A DNA stretch of 64,000 bases from Lonicera japonica (lineage: Eukaryota; Streptophyta; Magnoliopsida; Dipsacales; Caprifoliaceae): NCBI GenBank assembly GCA_021464415.1, contig CM038464.1, forward strand, positions 50,078,783-50,142,782, in the 5' to 3' direction. How positions within the stretch are numbered: position 1 is the first letter of the stretch; every line of letters starts with the position of its first letter. The position numbers were made by a program, and so were the translations under genes. Below the pieces are notes generated by a model that made no database searches, was not told the DNA's origin, and saw only the letters and a program-made list of their open reading frames with translations. Of the stretch, positions 61,851 through 64,000 are shown piece after piece.

Positions 61851-62204
61851 AGCTCTTTTGCTGTTTGTTTCTTCCTTTTGCTTTTTCTTTCTTCTTTTCA
61901 CGATTAAATGCGTAGGAATTCAATAACAGGGCTTTCTTCAGACCCTTTTTTCTCAACCTCAATCTCTCTCTCTCTCAACATTGCAACCAACGGAGCTACA
62001 CTCAGCCACAGCTTTTCGTCTCCTACACCTCGAGCCATAGACCCATTTTCGGCCATTTTTTCGGTGGATTTCTCTATCTTCCAAGCTCCAAATCAGGCTG
62101 AACCTTTCTCTCTCTCTCAAGCTACAGCCATTGCAACCAACGAAGCTTAAACTCGAGTTACAGCCGACATAAACTACAGTCGAAAATCTCCAAATCTGGC
62201 CATT
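61850..62204 (+). promoter_or_regulatory. Probable non-coding leader exon of the GRF zinc-finger gene
   Basis: CT-rich, less AT-rich than its surroundings, ending at a consensus-like donor (CATT|GTAAGA at 62205). It holds a repeated CAACCAACGGAGCT/CAACCAACGAAGCT motif. The open frames here lack domains. Linkage to the gene at 63674 is inferred from the matching acceptor (GATTCAG at 63671), which would give a leader intron of about 1.47 kb. Confidence 0.4.
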
Positions 62205-63671
62205 GTAAGAAGCTCTCTCTTTCACCGTTCCTTTCATTGTTTTAAAAGTTAATATGGCTGTTTTATTTTTTTGTCAAAAAAGTGGATTACAAACTGAAAT
62301 TGGGCCATAGCTGAAATATAAAACTCCTCTGATTTTAGTCAAAGATTCGAGGTATTTCGATGTTTGGGTTTCTCGAAATTTGTTTGAAATTTGGTTTGAT
62401 GCTTGATCTAATTTCAATTGAGCAATGGAATTTGGGTTTAGTATTTGTTATAATTTCAAGTATGGCTTTGAGAACTGTTATAATTTCGAATTTGGGTCAG
62501 CCGATAGTGTGGGTTGAATTCGACTTTGAGTTATAATTCTTTTTTTCTCGATGGTGAGCACCCTGGGGCATCTTTTTGTTCCATTTTTTGGTCATTGATG
62601 TTCATAATATAATTTTCTTTTACATGGTTGTTGTTTTTTTTCTTATGCGTAATAGAATGAAGTAAAGCTTGTTTGGTTTGTTTTTGGTCCAATTCTAGTT
62701 AACAGAGCTTGTGTATGTGATCAGTTGATGCAAGTTGAGGGATAATTTTTAGTGGATATACTTGAATGCAGCTAGACTGATCTATCAATATCAAGCACTA
62801 TAATGGCACTATGATCAAGCTTAAAAAGTCTTTTAAAATGGCATTGATCTATCAATATTAAGCACTTGAATGGCAATTTTAGAATGTCATTATGATCAAG
62901 CTTAATATATGGATATTGGTCTGTCAATATCAATATGGGAATAAACCAAAGTATAGTATCGCAATACATGGTTAATTGATGATGAGATTATAATGCTCTA
63001 AATTATGCACTAGAAACTATATATATATTTTTTAAAATAATTTATAAGAACACATGGAAACTTTATGATGCTACAAACATGAAAACTTTATGATGCTAAC
63101 TACTTTACAACCAGCTAGCTATTCTATGCACACACACAATCGGCTACCCTCATAGTTAAATTAAATACTTAAATTACCTCCAAACCTTTCAAGCACAGTA
63201 AGTCTGGAACAAGCTTATATATTCCATCTTTGTTTTAACACATATACATTCTTCCATGTCCCCATATTTAATAGCCTCATAGAATATATACTTAAGCAGA
63301 GAATTGAATGCACTTTTCTTTATGACTGCAACAATTTTCGAAGCGAATTACGTTGACTACATATTCCCTACGATGCTGCTCACTCCAATATCTGAAGCCA
63401 AATACAAACTTTAAATTTGCTACTATATATGATCATTTAATTTTATGGTGAGGACCCGATTATTTAATGTGGAATTTGCTGTTCACACTCGATTATGAAC
63501 TGCCATGATCACCAACTTTATAATCTCTTTAATGCAAAGTGGTTTTTCATTTGGTGTGGACCTATATACAACCTTGCCATGTAATTCAACTGCAAATGGT
63601 CATTGCCTAGTAGTTTTCTATACGTATGCATTGTTTCTATATGCCACTAACTATTGCCTTTTGAGATTCAG
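62205..63671 (+). other. Probable leader intron of the GRF zinc-finger gene
   Basis: T-rich non-coding sequence between the donor at 62205 and the acceptor ending at 63671. It contains a repeated GATCTATCAATAT and CTTAATAT(A)-type stretch at 62780-62930. No other gene was found. Confidence 0.4.
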
Positions 63672-63673
63672 CC

Positions 63674-64000
63674 ATGGCGTCTTCATCAATAGAAGATGAT
63701 AATTCAAGTACAGAAGTAGATATTACATTCATGTTGAAACAATTTAAGTGCGGAGAAATAGAGGATGTGAAAATAACGAAGTCAAATAAGATCAATAATC
63801 GTGGTATAATATACTACTCTTGCAAAAGGCAAAGGTGCGGAACCTTCTTGGGTTGGTGCAGAATCTCATCATTTAGACAAGCATCAAATGTAATTGCCCC
63901 ATTAGAAGAATGTAGTACGTCGCACAACTTAGTTGGTGAAGTTAACACGAAGTGGGACATTGTGTCGTGGAGAGATATTTTAATTATTATATCTTTTTTT
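63674..64000 (+). CDS. GRF-type zinc-finger protein, N-terminal part (runs off the window)
   Basis: The ATG at 63674 sits in a good context (GCCATGGCG) just after an acceptor-like CAG. The frame is open for 109 codons to the window edge. Residues 24-62 fit a GRF zinc finger: KCGEIEDVKITKSN, NNRG, YYSCKRQRCGTFLGW. Cys26, Cys50 and Cys55 match ligand positions, but the usual first Cys (CxCG) is Phe24. The end (WDIVSWRDILIIISFF) looks like the start of a membrane helix, as in small plant GRF proteins with a coiled coil and C-terminal anchor. GRF fingers bind single-stranded nucleic acid in some proteins; the role here is unknown. Such genes are often copied by transposons, so it may be non-functional. 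Confidence 0.7.
   Translation, partial: MASSSIEDDNSSTEVDITFMLKQFKCGEIEDVKITKSNKINNRGIIYYSCKRQRCGTFLGWCRISSFRQASNVIAPLEECSTSHNLVGEVNTKWDIVSWRDILIIISFF

Noticed and set aside
61908..62150. 80-codon open frame on + before the GRF gene
   Set aside because: No domain; better explained as a CT-rich leader exon ending at the donor at 62205.

Overview
This is nuclear DNA of a flowering plant, most likely a eudicot. The evidence is an AT-rich base composition, split genes with GT/AG introns, plant gene families, and dense plant transposons (Ty1-copia, L1 and RTE LINEs, Mutator-like elements, small inverted-repeat elements). The species cannot be named from the sequence alone.

Four loci look like host genes. 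(1) A 20-exon gene on + (369-12074) encodes a SAC-domain phosphoinositide phosphatase of the plant SAC6/7/8 group. The exons sum to 1773 nt, a clean 590-codon frame, with the CX5R(T) catalytic motif and two C-terminal membrane helices. (2) An intronless cis-prenyltransferase gene lies on - (45297-46100). (3) The start of a GRF-type zinc-finger gene on + (63674 to the window edge) probably has a leader intron. (4) A weak candidate first exon lies on - (59990-60155). An organelle-type tRNA copy (60856-60928) resembles plastid trnM-CAU but carries a TAT anticodon.

The rest is largely mobile DNA. 12.0-14.2 kb: the 3' end of the SAC gene is duplicated around a Tourist-like fragment and a Mutator-like fragment carrying a piece of an NCED-type carotenoid dioxygenase gene. 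17.0-19.6 kb: a decayed L1 LINE. 20.5-21.3 kb: a long inverted repeat of CT/GA-rich sequence. 24.4-27.2 kb: a copia element that has lost most of pol. 28.2-29.6 and 39.9-41.5 kb: two solo-LTR-like insertions, each with perfect 5-bp target duplications. 30.7-35.1 kb: a 4.4-kb Mutator-like element with about 0.9-kb inverted ends and a perfect 9-bp target duplication. 42.9-44.0 kb: a compact Pack-MULE, also with a perfect 9-bp duplication, carrying a SufE-like gene that lacks a start codon. 52.3-58.1 kb: a nearly full-length but broken copia element with perfect 5-bp target duplications and a second transposon nested near its 3' end.

The most notable points are the two gene-carrying Mutator-type elements, the duplicated SAC 3' end that preserves an empty insertion site, reading-frame anomalies at the starts of both the SAC and cis-prenyltransferase genes, the re-coded tRNA copy, and a tandem array of palindromes at 42.2 kb. 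Exon limits and element edges come from reading the sequence; no alignments or searches were run.
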